Both the position numbers and the translations under genes were made by a program. A stretch of DNA of 16,276 nt, taken from Chryseobacterium gleum. GTDB taxonomy: Bacteria > Bacteroidota > Bacteroidia > Flavobacteriales_D > Crocinitomicaceae. Of the stretch, positions 1-6,269 are shown piece by piece. Positions within the stretch are counted from its first letter, which is position 1, and the number at the start of each line of letters is the position of its first letter. The notes beneath the pieces were generated by a model. It worked only from the letters and a program-made list of their open reading frames with translations. It was not told where the DNA came from and did no database searches. The stretch lies in the NCBI GenBank assembly GCA_943326315.2, contig CALPSU020000021.1, positions 1 to 16,276 on the forward strand, in the 5' to 3' direction.

Positions 1-993
1 GCCTTAACAAGTTCTGTTTATGGTCAAATAGGAGCAATCAAAAAAAAAGATTGTACTGAAAAAGGAGCACTTCGTAAAAGAAACGTGAAATACGCAGAGT
101 GGGAGTGCGGAAAAAGAGCAGGCACCGTTGATTGTAATGAAAAGTTATCCTATAATGAAGATAATAACACTTTTTTAGCTGGAATTGATGCATCTCCTTA
201 CAATGGTAAATGCGAAACTTGTCATAATAATGGATTGATTGAACGTACGGTTTCTTTTGTAAACGGTAAGGAAGATGGAGTCGATACAACTACTTATCAA
301 ACAGGATGTATACAAGTTATTAGAGCACATGTTCAGGGTGTTCGAAGTGGACAATGGATTTATTATTATGACACCACTGCCCAAATGGCTTGGGAAATGA
401 ATTATTATGTTGGGGTTCAACATGGGAAAAGTATATTTTTTACTAAAAAAGGAGATACTACTTTATGGGAAAATTACAACAATGGTTTGCTTGATGGTCT
501 TCAAAAAACATATCATCCATATTTGAGATCTAAAATTCAAAAAGAAATTAATTATACTAATGGATTTTTAGATGGATCTTATAAAGCTTTCAATGAAAAA
601 GGTGTTGTAATTCAAGATTTGAATTATAAAATGGGTAAAAAGGATGGTGAATTTAAATATTTTTATGATGAAGGAACCCTGCTTCGGACGGAACATTGGA
701 AATTAGATGGAAAAGAAGGAGAGTTTAAAACTTTCTATTACGGAGGTTTTGTTCAAGATCACGAGACTTATAAAAAAGGCAGAAAAGAAGGTGTAGCAGA
801 AGAATTTTATCCCGACCAAAAACTAAAGCATAAAACGATATTTAAAAAAGGAATCATAATAGAAGAATATAAATACGATGAGCACGGAAAAGAAACCTAT
901 TCTTTTGGTGCACCTGAGAAAAAAGAGGGTGAGAGTGAAGATGATGATGTAATGTCAGGACAGAGTAAAACAAAGAAAAAGAAGAAAAAATAG
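1..993 (+). CDS. Secreted YwqK/MORN-like repeat protein, 5' end cut off by window edge
   Basis: The reading frame is open from base 1, so the gene begins upstream of the window; a GTG at 85 in this frame is only an internal Val codon. The first visible residues (ALTSSVYGQ) look like the end of a signal peptide with cleavage near Gly8/Gln9, suggesting export. The 330 visible residues hold about eight degenerate repeats of roughly 23 residues, each with a G-x-x-(x)-G turn followed by aromatic residues (GKEDG, GVRSG, GVQHG, GLLDG, GFLDG, GKKDG, GKEG, GRKEG). This is the pattern of the MORN-like/YwqK family, often annotated as 'toxin-antitoxin system YwqK family antitoxin' in Bacteroidota. That label is inherited from a Bacillus homologue and is doubtful for a secreted protein. 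The C-terminus is an acidic patch (SEDDD) followed by a lysine run ending in KKKKKK. No partner toxin is visible. Role unknown, possibly surface-associated. Confidence 0.8.
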   Translation, partial: ALTSSVYGQIGAIKKKDCTEKGALRKRNVKYAEWECGKRAGTVDCNEKLSYNEDNNTFLAGIDASPYNGKCETCHNNGLIERTVSFVNGKEDGVDTTTYQTGCIQVIRAHVQGVRSGQWIYYYDTTAQMAWEMNYYVGVQHGKSIFFTKKGDTTLWENYNNGLLDGLQKTYHPYLRSKIQKEINYTNGFLDGSYKAFNEKGVVIQDLNYKMGKKDGEFKYFYDEGTLLRTEHWKLDGKEGEFKTFYYGGFVQDHETYKKGRKEGVAEEFYPDQKLKHKTIFKKGIIIEEYKYDEHGKETYSFGAPEKKEGESEDDDVMSGQSKTKKKKKK

Positions 994-1065
994 AGTTAAA
1001 ATTAAAGTTTAAATGTTTCGTTAAAAAAGAAATTTACATTTAAAAACAATAATTTTTCTTTTAGA

Positions 1066-1098
1066 TTGAGGATAAAAAGATATTTATTTATAAATTTG
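1066..1098 (+). promoter_or_regulatory. Bacteroidota-type promoter for the 32-residue microprotein
   Basis: A perfect -7 element, TAAATTTG (TAnnTTTG form), lies at 1091-1098, with a -33 TTG at 1066-1068 and a 22-base spacer, inside the 17-23 range described for Flavobacterium. Transcription would start near 1103-1105, about 10 bases before the ATG at 1115. The leader is A-rich with no Shine-Dalgarno sequence, which is usual in this phylum. Confidence 0.55.
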
Positions 1099-1114
1099 AA
1101 AAAAACAAAATAAT

Positions 1115-1213
1115 ATGTCAGATAATTTTTTCGAAGGTTCATCAGTAGCAGTAGGAACACTTTATACTATAATTGTTTTAGGTATACTTGCTTCTTTATT
1201 AATTTGGGGATAG
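1115..1213 (+). CDS. 32-residue single-pass membrane microprotein
   Basis: A short ORF of 32 codons with its own apparent promoter (-7 element ending at 1098) and a strong terminator just after its stop (hairpin from 1237). The peptide starts MSDNFFEGSS and continues with a hydrophobic stretch from about residue 11 to 31 (VAVGTLYTIIVLGILASLLI) that is long enough for one membrane helix, ending Trp-Gly. It contains two acidic residues (Asp3, Glu7) and no Lys or Arg at all, so the positive-inside rule gives no clear topology. The composition is unlike small type I toxins, which usually carry basic or aromatic ends, and more like small accessory subunits of membrane complexes; that comparison is only suggestive. 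I do not recognise a family. The flanking transcription signals are the main argument that it is a real gene. Confidence 0.6.
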   Translation: MSDNFFEGSSVAVGTLYTIIVLGILASLLIWG

Positions 1214-1236
1214 TCTCTATTGATAAAAATTAATTT

Positions 1237-1268
1237 ATCCTGTTCCAATTAGAGCAGGATTTTTTTTT
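1237..1268 (+). terminator. Rho-independent terminator after the microprotein gene
   Basis: Arms 1237-1245 (ATCCTGTTC) and 1252-1260 (GAGCAGGAT) form a 9-bp stem with one G-T wobble and a 6-base loop, followed without a gap by a T run to 1268. It is a textbook intrinsic terminator 23 bases after the microprotein stop and separates that gene from the GH3-family gene at 1317. Confidence 0.9.
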
Positions 1269-1316
1269 ATAGTGTATTAATGGACAATTAGTCTTTAAAA
1301 TAAAGTTTAAATTTTA

Positions 1317-2846
1317 ATGCCAATAAACTCATTTTTTTCCTGGTATATAAAAAGGCGAATTAATCAAATTGATTTGTTTCGTGAATTCCCATTAGAGGTT
1401 CAGTTTGAAACGTTAATTGATTTGTTAAAATCAGCTTCAAATACAGAATGGGGAATAAAATACAGTTATTCAAAGATTAAAGATTACAATCAATTCCGTT
1501 TATCATCTCCATTACAAGAGTATGAAGATCTAAAGCCTTGGGTTGATAGATTAATGGCTGGAGAACAAAATTTAATTTGGCCTACTGAAACGAAATGGTT
1601 CGCTAAATCTTCAGGTACAACTTCTGAAAGAAGTAAGTTGATACCAGTTACAAAAGAGTCATTAGAATATTGTCATCAAAAAGGTGGAAAAGACTTATTA
1701 GCTTTATATTACAAAAATAATCCAAAAGGAAAATTATATAAAGGAAAACATTTGGTAATAGGTGGAAGCACGGATGTAAATTCATTATCAACTAAATCCT
1801 ATTATGGAGATTTATCAGCAATAATTATAAAGACGTTACCTTGGTGGGCAGAAACAAAAAGAACGCCTTCGAAAGAAATAGCATTGATGAATGAGTGGGA
1901 GGAGAAAATAGAACAAATGGCTTTAAAAACGATGCATGAAGATGTGCGGATTTTGATCGGCGTTCCCAGTTGGACAATGGTTCTAGCGAATAAAATTCTA
2001 GAATTTTCAGGCAAGAAAAATTTAAAAGAAGTTTGGCCAAATTTAGAGTTGTTTATGCATGGCGGTGTAAGTTTTGAACCATATAAGAAAGAGTTTCAAA
2101 AATTAATTCCTGATTCAACCATGAATTATGTTGAGTCTTATAATGCTTCAGAAGGTTTTTTTGGAATTCAAGATTCTAAAGATTCGAATGAACTACTTTT
2201 AATGTTAGATTATGGAATATTTTATGAATTTATCCCTATGGATCAGTTTGAAGGGAAAAATTCAAAGTCGGTTTTAAATTTGTCTGAAATCGAATTAGAA
2301 AGAAATTATGCGCTTGTAATTTCTACAAATGCTGGTTTGTGGAGATATATAATTGGAGATACAATAAAATTTACATCTATTTTACCGTATAAATTTTTAA
2401 TTACAGGCCGAACAAAAAGTTTCATTAATGTTTTCGGTGAAGAATTGATAGTTGATAATACCGAAAAAGCCATAACTGAAACGTGTATTGCATTGGATGC
2501 TCAAATTAGAGATTATACAGCTTGTCCAGTTTTTATGGAAGACAATACGAGAGGTAAGCATGAATGGATAATAGAATTTATCAAGACGCCTGATGATATA
2601 GACTTGTTTAGAACTTTGTTGGATGAAAATTTACGAAAGCTAAATTCAGATTATGATGCTAAAAGAACTAAAGATATGGTTTTAGAAATGTTAACGCTAC
2701 ATGTTTTAAATGAAGGAACATTTGATAATTGGTTAAAATCCAATGGAAGATTGGGGGGGCAGAATAAAGTGCCTAGATTATCAAACAATCGGAAGTACTT
2801 AGAGCAAATATTGAAATTTTCACAATCTCAAAAAGTTTCAAAATAG
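1317..2846 (+). CDS. GH3-family acyl-acid amido synthetase (ANL superfamily)
   Basis: A 509-residue cytoplasmic enzyme of the family named after plant GH3 auxin-conjugating proteins. Plant members adenylate a carboxylic acid with ATP and then transfer the acyl group to an amino acid. Visible motifs: the phosphate-binding loop SSGTTSERSKLIP (98-110), a YNASEG motif (275-280) matching the adenylate-binding segment, RYIIGD (343-348) corresponding to YRxGD, TGR at 363-365 at the hinge to the small C-terminal domain, and a family-typical GGQNKVPR near 480-487. The core looks complete and active. The substrate in bacteria cannot be read from sequence. ATG 1317 is the first in-frame start and lies 48 bases after the upstream terminator, so the gene probably has its own promoter, though I see no exact TAnnTTTG. 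Its stop codon directly abuts the start of the next gene. Confidence 0.9.
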   Translation: MPINSFFSWYIKRRINQIDLFREFPLEVQFETLIDLLKSASNTEWGIKYSYSKIKDYNQFRLSSPLQEYEDLKPWVDRLMAGEQNLIWPTETKWFAKSSGTTSERSKLIPVTKESLEYCHQKGGKDLLALYYKNNPKGKLYKGKHLVIGGSTDVNSLSTKSYYGDLSAIIIKTLPWWAETKRTPSKEIALMNEWEEKIEQMALKTMHEDVRILIGVPSWTMVLANKILEFSGKKNLKEVWPNLELFMHGGVSFEPYKKEFQKLIPDSTMNYVESYNASEGFFGIQDSKDSNELLLMLDYGIFYEFIPMDQFEGKNSKSVLNLSEIELERNYALVISTNAGLWRYIIGDTIKFTSILPYKFLITGRTKSFINVFGEELIVDNTEKAITETCIALDAQIRDYTACPVFMEDNTRGKHEWIIEFIKTPDDIDLFRTLLDENLRKLNSDYDAKRTKDMVLEMLTLHVLNEGTFDNWLKSNGRLGGQNKVPRLSNNRKYLEQILKFSQSQKVSK

Positions 2847-3659
2847 ATGAAAATTCGCATTTGTATATTGTTTAGTTTTTTTTCTATTGTAATAAGGGCT
2901 CAGGAGAAGTTTGAGTGGGTTGAAAGATTATCTTATAAGATAGATTCATTAGATATTTGGACAGTTGATATTTTAGGAAACACTTATATTTCTAAAAAAG
3001 AATTAATACAAAAATTTGACTCACTTGGAAGGTTGAAATTTTCAGAGAGTGAAAAATCTTTTGGACGTTTGTCATCAATTCAAACTATTAATACAATGAA
3101 ATTAATAGTTTTTTCAGAGGAACAACAGCAAATGTGTTTTTTAGATAATACCTTAACTCCATTTGAGACATGTATAGATTTTGAAGATCATTACATTAAT
3201 AATGCAACTAAAATTGCGGTATCTTCTCAGCCTGATAAATTTTGGGTTTATGATCAGCTTAATTCAAGATTACATCTTCTTTCACTTCAACAAAAAAATC
3301 AAGCCCAAGAAATTGAGAATTTAAAGGGTTTATTAAATTCAATTCAAATATATTCTATGATAGAGCAAAATAATTTTTTGTATTTATTAGATTTAAACCA
3401 GGGTGTTTATATCCTAGATATGTATGGTTCTTTAGTCAATTTTATTAATCGAAAAAATATTAAATCTTTTCAAGTTGATCTAAATTACTATTATCTTTTA
3501 GAGGGTGATCAGGTTGTGAGAATTGATATTGAAACAAATATTGAGCAGAAATTTAAATGCCCGAATTCAGGAATCATAGATTTTAAAAAGTCAGGAAATA
3601 ATTATTATTTTCAGACATTAAATGAAATTAAAAAATACCACCTTCTTTTCGATAAATAA
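2847..3659 (+). CDS. Secreted propeller-like protein of unknown function
   Basis: 270 residues. An N-terminal signal peptide is clear: MKIR, a hydrophobic core and a cleavage site around IRAQ/EK (about residue 19), so the protein is exported to the periplasm or cell surface. The rest shows recurring short beta-strand units with hydrophobic-aromatic strands and D/N-x-G turns (for example FWVYDQLNSRLHLLSL at 133-148, LYLLDLNQGVYILDMYG at 178-194, YYLLEGDQVVRIDI at 215-228), which suggests a small beta-propeller or quinoprotein-like fold. I see no catalytic motif. The ATG begins on the base after the GH3 stop (TAG then ATG), so the two are almost certainly cotranscribed and probably translationally coupled. 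Exported protein and cytoplasmic synthetase would act in different compartments. The fold is inference; the function is unknown. Confidence 0.8.
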   Translation: MKIRICILFSFFSIVIRAQEKFEWVERLSYKIDSLDIWTVDILGNTYISKKELIQKFDSLGRLKFSESEKSFGRLSSIQTINTMKLIVFSEEQQQMCFLDNTLTPFETCIDFEDHYINNATKIAVSSQPDKFWVYDQLNSRLHLLSLQQKNQAQEIENLKGLLNSIQIYSMIEQNNFLYLLDLNQGVYILDMYGSLVNFINRKNIKSFQVDLNYYYLLEGDQVVRIDIETNIEQKFKCPNSGIIDFKKSGNNYYFQTLNEIKKYHLLFDK

Positions 3660-3661
3660 AC

Positions 3662-3691
3662 TTGTAGAGTTATTCAATTTTTGTAATTTAG
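3662..3691 (+). promoter_or_regulatory. Candidate promoter for dNK-hldD
   Basis: TTG at 3662-3664, a 19-base spacer and TAATTTAG at 3684-3691, one mismatch from TAnnTTTG. The predicted transcription start is about 35 bases before the kinase ATG at 3735. The 75-base gap with no terminator means read-through from the GH3 pair is also possible. Confidence 0.35.
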
Positions 3692-3734
3692 TAACCCGTT
3701 TGCAAGATGCATTCAGGTTGAAAATTTTTAGATT

Positions 3735-4349
3735 ATGCATATCGCAGTAGCAGGAAATATTGGTTCAGGAAAAACTACATTGACAAATATGTTGGCAAAA
3801 CATTATGGATGGGACACACATCTTGAAGATGTGGAACAAAATCCTTATTTGAATGATTTCTATGAAGATATGCAACGATGGTCTTTCAATCTTCAAATAT
3901 ATTATTTGAATAGTCGTTTTACGCAAATTCAGGAAATTAAAGAAACTAAGCAAAGTGTAATTCAAGACAGAACTATTTATGAAGATGCATTTATTTTTGC
4001 ACCTAATCTTCATTCAATGGGTTTGATGACAACACGAGATTTTGAAAATTATTTTTCATTATTTAATTTAATGGATTCGTTTGTTTCAGCTCCTGATTTA
4101 TTAATTTATTTGAGAGCAAGTGTTCCAACCTTAGTGAATCAAATTCAACAAAGAGGTCGAGAATATGAAGAAAGCATTCGATTAGACTATTTAAAACGCT
4201 TAAATGAGAGATATGAAGCTTGGATATCTACATACGACAAAGGAAAATTACTAATTATTGATGTCGATAATAATCGTTTTCCAGAAAGTCAAGAAGATTT
4301 AGGGAAAATTATTAATTCAATTGACGCTGAAATTAACGGTTTATTTTAA
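3735..4349 (+). CDS. Deoxynucleoside kinase
   Basis: A 204-residue cytoplasmic enzyme of the deoxynucleoside kinase family (dCK/dGK/dAK type), which phosphorylates salvaged deoxynucleosides with a nucleoside triphosphate. The P-loop is GNIGSGKTT at 7-15. The substrate-site acid lies in the EDVEQNPY segment (31-38), followed by FYEDMQRWSFNLQIYYL with the aromatic residues typical of the base pocket. The Asp-Arg pair of the (E/D)RS-like motif is at 78-79 (QDRTIYED), and the arginine-rich LID segment QQRGREYE is at 138-145. Length matches bacterial members. Base specificity cannot be told from motifs. It starts at ATG 3735; only 4 bases separate its stop from the hldD start, so the two form an operon although one serves nucleotide salvage and the other LPS. 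Confidence 0.92.
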   Translation: MHIAVAGNIGSGKTTLTNMLAKHYGWDTHLEDVEQNPYLNDFYEDMQRWSFNLQIYYLNSRFTQIQEIKETKQSVIQDRTIYEDAFIFAPNLHSMGLMTTRDFENYFSLFNLMDSFVSAPDLLIYLRASVPTLVNQIQQRGREYEESIRLDYLKRLNERYEAWISTYDKGKLLIIDVDNNRFPESQEDLGKIINSIDAEINGLF

Positions 4350-4353
4350 TAAA

Positions 4354-5319
4354 ATGATTGTAGTAACAGGTGCAGCAGGATTTATTGGAAGTTGTTTAGT
4401 TGGTCGTCTAAATGCAGAAGGTATAAATGATATCGTTGTAGTAGACGATTTTTCAAAAACTGAAAAATCACATAATTTAGAAGGGAAAACTTTAATTTCA
4501 AAAGTTGGAAGAAAAGATTTTATAGCTTGGTTAAAAGATTTTGGAAACGAAGTCGATTTCATTTATCATATTGGTGCAAGAACAGATACTACAGAATTTG
4601 ATAAAACAATTTTTGATGAATTGAATATTAATTATTCAATAGATGTATGGAATCTTTGTGTTGAATATAATATTCCTTTGGTTTATGCAAGTTCCGCAGC
4701 GACTTATGGTTTAGGTGAGTTTGGATATAAAGATGACCATTCAATAATTCCTAGTTTAGTGCCATTAAATCCTTATGGTGATTCCAAAAATGACTTTGAT
4801 AAGTGGGTGTTAAAACAGACTAAAACTCCTCCGTTTTGGGCCGGTTTAAAGTTTTTTAATGTTTATGGCCCAAATGAATATCATAAAGGAAGAATGGCAA
4901 GTGTTATTTTTCATGCTTTCCAACAGATTAACGAAAATGGAGGTATGAAATTATTTCGATCTCATAATCCTAACTATAAGGATGGTGGTCAACTTAGAGA
5001 TTTTGTTTATGTGAAAGATGTAGTTGAAGTTTGTCTATTTCTGAAAAATAGAAAACCGGAAAGTGGTATTTATAATCTTGGAACAGGAAAAGCTAGGACC
5101 TTTTTAGATTTGGCTAAAAACACATTCAAAAGTTTAAATAAGGAAGAGAATATTTCATTTATAGATACTCCAATTGATATTCGAGATAAATATCAATATT
5201 TCACAGAGGCAAATATGTCTAAATTATTGAGTGCAGGATACGAAGGAGGTTTTCATACTTTGGAAGAAGGTGTGAAAGATTATGTTCAGAATTATTTAGT
5301 AGGTAAGAAATATTATTAA
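4354..5319 (+). CDS. hldD: ADP-L-glycero-D-manno-heptose 6-epimerase
   Basis: Converts ADP-D-glycero-D-manno-heptose to the L-glycero form, the last step in making the activated heptose of the LPS inner core. With the ATG at 4354 the protein is 321 residues and begins at once with the NAD(P)-binding beta strand, MIVVTGAAGFIG (GxxGxxG at 6-12). An upstream in-frame TTG at 4321 would lie inside the kinase gene and add residues before that strand, so it is rejected. Short-chain dehydrogenase residues are present: SSA at 113-115, Tyr141 and Lys145 (YGDSK), plus the HldD-specific NVYGPNEYHKGRMAS segment whose Lys178 corresponds to the second catalytic base known in E. coli HldD. The other heptose-pathway genes are not in the window. 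It is followed by the terminator hairpin at 5341. Confidence 0.93.
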   Translation: MIVVTGAAGFIGSCLVGRLNAEGINDIVVVDDFSKTEKSHNLEGKTLISKVGRKDFIAWLKDFGNEVDFIYHIGARTDTTEFDKTIFDELNINYSIDVWNLCVEYNIPLVYASSAATYGLGEFGYKDDHSIIPSLVPLNPYGDSKNDFDKWVLKQTKTPPFWAGLKFFNVYGPNEYHKGRMASVIFHAFQQINENGGMKLFRSHNPNYKDGGQLRDFVYVKDVVEVCLFLKNRKPESGIYNLGTGKARTFLDLAKNTFKSLNKEENISFIDTPIDIRDKYQYFTEANMSKLLSAGYEGGFHTLEEGVKDYVQNYLVGKKYY

Positions 5320-5340
5320 GTAGTATACTTGAATTTATCT

Positions 5341-5391
5341 AATATTAAACAAAAAAAAGACGCGAAATACGCGTCTTTTTTGTTTAATATT
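5341..5391. terminator. Long bidirectional terminator between hldD and the DUF2795 gene
   Basis: Left arm 5341-5364 and right arm 5370-5391 are complementary over about 22 bases: a GC-rich tip (GACGCG/CGCGTC), an A-tract/T-tract (8 A against 6 T, giving a 2-base bulge) and an outer AATATTAAAC/GTTTAATATT. The loop is 5 bases (AAATA). The T tract serves plus-strand termination after hldD, and the A tract reads as T on the minus strand after the DUF2795 gene. The stop codon of the minus-strand gene (5384-5386) lies inside the right arm. Confidence 0.88.
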
Positions 5392-5605
5392 CATCTTCGT
5401 TAAAGAGGAAATCCTCTCTAGAAGGGTAATCCGGCCAAATATCTTCTATGCTTTCGTATATGTCTCCTTCATCTTCTAAAGCTTGTAGGTTTTCTACAAC
5501 TTCCAAAGGAGCACCCGCACGAATAGCGAAATCGGTCAACTCATCTTTGGTTGCCGGCCAAGGTGCATCTTCTAAGTATGATGCTAATTCTAATGTCCAG
5601 TACAT
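5384..5605 (-). CDS. Small acidic DUF2795 protein
   Basis: 73 residues, recognised as a DUF2795-type protein from the segments WPATKDELTDFAIRAGAPLE and LQALEDEGDIYESIEDIWPD, a sequence I know as strongly conserved across Bacteroidota. It is very acidic (21 Asp/Glu against 3 Lys/Arg) with no signal peptide or membrane segment, so it should be a soluble cytoplasmic protein. Its predicted form is a few short helices. Function unknown; the small size and acidity would suit a protein-binding regulator, but that is only a guess. It is transcribed alone from the promoter at 5631-5660, with a leader of about 20 bases, and ends inside the shared terminator hairpin. The ATG at 5605 fits this promoter well. 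Confidence 0.85.
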   Translation of the reverse strand: MYWTLELASYLEDAPWPATKDELTDFAIRAGAPLEVVENLQALEDEGDIYESIEDIWPDYPSREDFLFNEDEY

Positions 5606-5630
5606 TTCCTTTAAATTTAGTTTTATGGCG

Positions 5631-5660
5631 CAAAAGTAACTTTTATTTCAAAATATACAA
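5631..5660 (-). promoter_or_regulatory. Bacteroidota-type promoter for the DUF2795 gene
   Basis: Read on the minus strand: TTG (5660-5658), a 19-base spacer, then TACTTTTG (5638-5631), a perfect TAnnTTTG. Transcription would start around 5624-5626, about 20 bases ahead of the ATG at 5605. This is the best-formed promoter in the window. Confidence 0.65.
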
Positions 5661-5717
5661 GTAATTCGTTGAAAACTTTAATATTATATTAAAAATTATT
5701 ATTTGGCTTATTGAGGT

Positions 5718-6269
5718 CTAGTGAAGTCTAGGTTTCCATGGTTGCTCAATTGCATTTAAATCTTGAGATAATTTTCTAGACAAAACAAATAGATAGTCGC
5801 TTAAACGATTTACATATTTAAATATTAGTTCATCAACAAATTCATGCTCTTTCAGTGTTACAATAATTCGTTCAGCTCTTCTACAAACACATCTTGCAAC
5901 ATGACAATGAGAAACAGTGGTATGACCACCAGGTAATACGAAAAATTTCATTTCAGGTAATTTCTCATCCATTTCATCCATTGAATTTTCTAAGAATTCA
6001 ACATCTGAGTTTAATAAATCAGGGATTTTCATTTTTGATTTATCAGGATCAGAAGCTAAACTTGACCCAATTGTGAAAAGCCTATCTTGAATTTCAAGAA
6101 GTTGATTTTTATAAATTTCATTTATGTTTTGATCTCGAATTAGTCCTATAAAAGAATTTAATTCATCAATTGTACCATAGGATTCAATTCGTAAAGAACC
6201 TTTTGAGACTCTTGTCCCCCCAATTAATTGAGTTGTTCCAGTATCCCCTTTTTTAGTGTATATTTTCAT
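5718..6269 (-). CDS. Cob(I)alamin adenosyltransferase, PduO type
   Basis: 183 residues. Transfers the 5'-deoxyadenosyl group of ATP to cob(I)alamin or cobyrinic acid a,c-diamide, making the coenzyme form of vitamin B12; PduO-type enzymes act as cytoplasmic trimers. Family motifs in order: the ATP-triphosphate loop GDTGTTQLIGGTRVSK (8-23), RIESYGTIDELNSFIG (27-42), FVLPGG (110-115), HVARCVCRRAER (123-134) with the conserved arginines 126, 130, 131 and 134, and VNRLSDYLFVLSR (153-165). All key positions look intact and the length is normal. The ATG directly follows the stop of the cyclase gene (TAA then ATG), so expression depends on that gene's transcript. I see no cobalamin riboswitch upstream. 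No other B12 biosynthesis gene is present, consistent with salvage of imported cobamide. Confidence 0.93.
   Translation of the reverse strand: MKIYTKKGDTGTTQLIGGTRVSKGSLRIESYGTIDELNSFIGLIRDQNINEIYKNQLLEIQDRLFTIGSSLASDPDKSKMKIPDLLNSDVEFLENSMDEMDEKLPEMKFFVLPGGHTTVSHCHVARCVCRRAERIIVTLKEHEFVDELIFKYVNRLSDYLFVLSRKLSQDLNAIEQPWKPRLH

Noticed and set aside
85..87. GTG as the start of the first gene
   Set aside because: The same frame is open back to base 1 and encodes a plausible signal-peptide end, so this is an internal codon.
1008..1044. AT-only hairpin (TTTAAATGT/ACATTTAAA) after the repeat-protein gene as a terminator
   Set aside because: No GC pairs to speak of, a 19-base loop, and the T-rich stretch is displaced by about 9 bases; too weak to call.
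1115..1213. Reading the microprotein as a type I toxin
   Set aside because: There is no basic or aromatic C-terminus and no visible antisense RNA promoter overlapping the unit.
4321..4353. TTG start adding 11 residues to hldD
   Set aside because: It lies inside the kinase gene, and the dinucleotide-binding motif begins directly after ATG 4354 as in the family.
5677..5693. Perfect AT palindrome TTTAATAT-T-ATATTAAA downstream of the adenosyltransferase gene
   Set aside because: All A/T and without a T tract; in DNA this AT-rich such palindromes arise readily.
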